Assembly (NCBI GenBank): GCA_964447175.1
Contig: CAYURP010000005.1
Coordinates: forward strand, 1-64,000
Direction: 5' to 3'
Source: CAYURP01 sp964447175
Lineage (GTDB): Bacteria; Zixibacteria; MSB-5A5; SM23-73-2
Length of the DNA stretch: 64,000 nt
Numbering within the stretch: the first letter of the stretch is position 1; each line of letters starts with the position of its first letter. Positions 63,375 through 64,000 of the stretch are shown piece by piece. The notes beneath the pieces were generated by a model, which worked only from the letters and a program-made list of their open reading frames with translations, was not told the origin of the DNA and searched no databases. Made by a program: the position numbers and the translations under genes.

Positions 63375-64000
63375 TCACATTCCAAGGGTTTCCTTTAACT
63401 TATCAAAGAAGCTTTTGCCCGGTTTGGGAGGTTTGCTGCTTGAGGACTGGGCTAATTTCTCAAAAAGTTCCTTTTCTTCCTGGGAAAGCCTGGTGGGAGT
63501 CCAGACTGCTATTCTTATCAACTCGTCTCCTCTGCCATATCCGTGAAGATGGGGTATTCCCATTCCTTTTAATCTGAATATTTTGCCGGATTGGGTTCCT
63601 GAGGGGATTTTCACGTCAACTTTTCCATCCAATGTCGGCACTTCTATTTGTTCCCCCATTGCAGCCTGGGAAAAACTAATGGGAAGCTCATAGATTATGT
63701 CATCCTCGTGACGCTGGAAAAGATCGTGCTCCTGCTCCTCTATGAGAACGATCAGATCGCCAGTTGGGCCGCCCCGCGGGCCTATATCCCCTGATCCCCT
63801 GATGGGTATATAGTTGCCGGTTACCACCCCTGCTGGAACCTTAACTGAGATGGTGCCTGTGCCTTTGACCCTTCCCTGTCCATTGCATATTGAACAGGGT
63901 TTCTGGATTACCTGACCTTCTCCCTGGCAATAATCACAGGTGGTTATGTTAACGAACTGACCGAAAAATGATCGGCTCACCTTTCTTACCTGTCCAGCTC
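63375..64000 (-). CDS. dnaJ: DnaJ chaperone, C-terminal part; N-terminus off the window
   Basis: The frame is open to base 64000; 208 codons are present. The edge sequence GQVRKVSRSFFGQ lies inside the zinc region, followed by two Cys motifs (CDYCQGEG, CSICNGQG), then the substrate-binding domains with IPIRGSGDIGPRGGPTGDL and LKGMGIPHLHGYGRGDE. The Ser/Pro/Lys-rich tail (SSSSKPPKPGKSFFDKLKE) is usual for FCB DnaJ proteins. The J domain and the first half of the zinc finger are missing. Co-chaperone of DnaK. Confidence 0.94.
   Translation of the reverse strand, partial: AGQVRKVSRSFFGQFVNITTCDYCQGEGQVIQKPCSICNGQGRVKGTGTISVKVPAGVVTGNYIPIRGSGDIGPRGGPTGDLIVLIEEQEHDLFQRHEDDIIYELPISFSQAAMGEQIEVPTLDGKVDVKIPSGTQSGKIFRLKGMGIPHLHGYGRGDELIRIAVWTPTRLSQEEKELFEKLAQSSSSKPPKPGKSFFDKLKETLGM

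Overview
The window looks like a metagenome-derived scaffold from an uncultured Gram-negative bacterium of the FCB superphylum, possibly a Zixibacteria-like lineage (an inference from gene content only). Pointers are two GWxTD-domain proteins, three secreted proteins ending in dockerin-like repeats, a Bacteroidetes-style Ig-like lipoprotein, many TPR lipoproteins, and outer-membrane machinery (TolC, TonB/ExbB/ExbD). A run of 100 N at 33614-33713 marks a scaffold join. No rRNA, tRNA or CRISPR array was seen.

Left part (1-9.5 kb): a partial dihydrolipoamide dehydrogenase (-) diverges from an aldehyde dehydrogenase and histidine ammonia-lyase. A five-gene export operon of YbhGFSR type follows (adaptor, two ABC ATPases, two ABC-2 permeases). 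A 1.3 kb gene-poor stretch full of hairpin repeats lies at 9.5-10.7 kb. Next come a TPR lipoprotein, a 4-TM unknown, an ExbB-ExbD-ExbD-TonB cluster (12.8-16.2 kb), a membrane pyrophosphatase and a YIP1 protein. A TolC-MacA-MacB-like efflux operon with separate ATPase and two FtsX permeases runs into two GWxTD proteins and a NatAB-like ABC exporter (19.3-30 kb).

Middle (30-44 kb): a Xer recombinase and a GGDEF protein converge on two tandem, paralogous secreted dockerin proteins on the minus strand. The downstream paralog is interrupted by the N-gap. An OPT oligopeptide transporter and an M29-type aminopeptidase form a peptide-use operon. A TPR lipoprotein and an Ig-like lipoprotein follow.

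Right part (44-64 kb): two secreted proteins; a TPR/GGDEF run (12-TM+TPR protein, two TPR proteins, diguanylate cyclase); a UbiA-family prenyltransferase with a DUF362 protein; an isochorismatase-family hydrolase; a two-gene restriction-modification system; an S9 peptidase; and the C-terminal part of DnaJ.

The most notable observation is that the restriction-modification pair (N4-cytosine-type methylase fused to a degenerate SNase-like domain, plus a MjaI-like endonuclease) is followed, in its own direction, by a 66-bp site with the folded architecture of an integron attC. A matching core (GTTGGGC) lies at its upstream edge. It therefore looks like a 2.1 kb integron-type gene cassette with no integron integrase nearby. 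The second theme is a set of modular hairpin repeats in the intergenic regions. Two long copies flank single genes as direct repeats.
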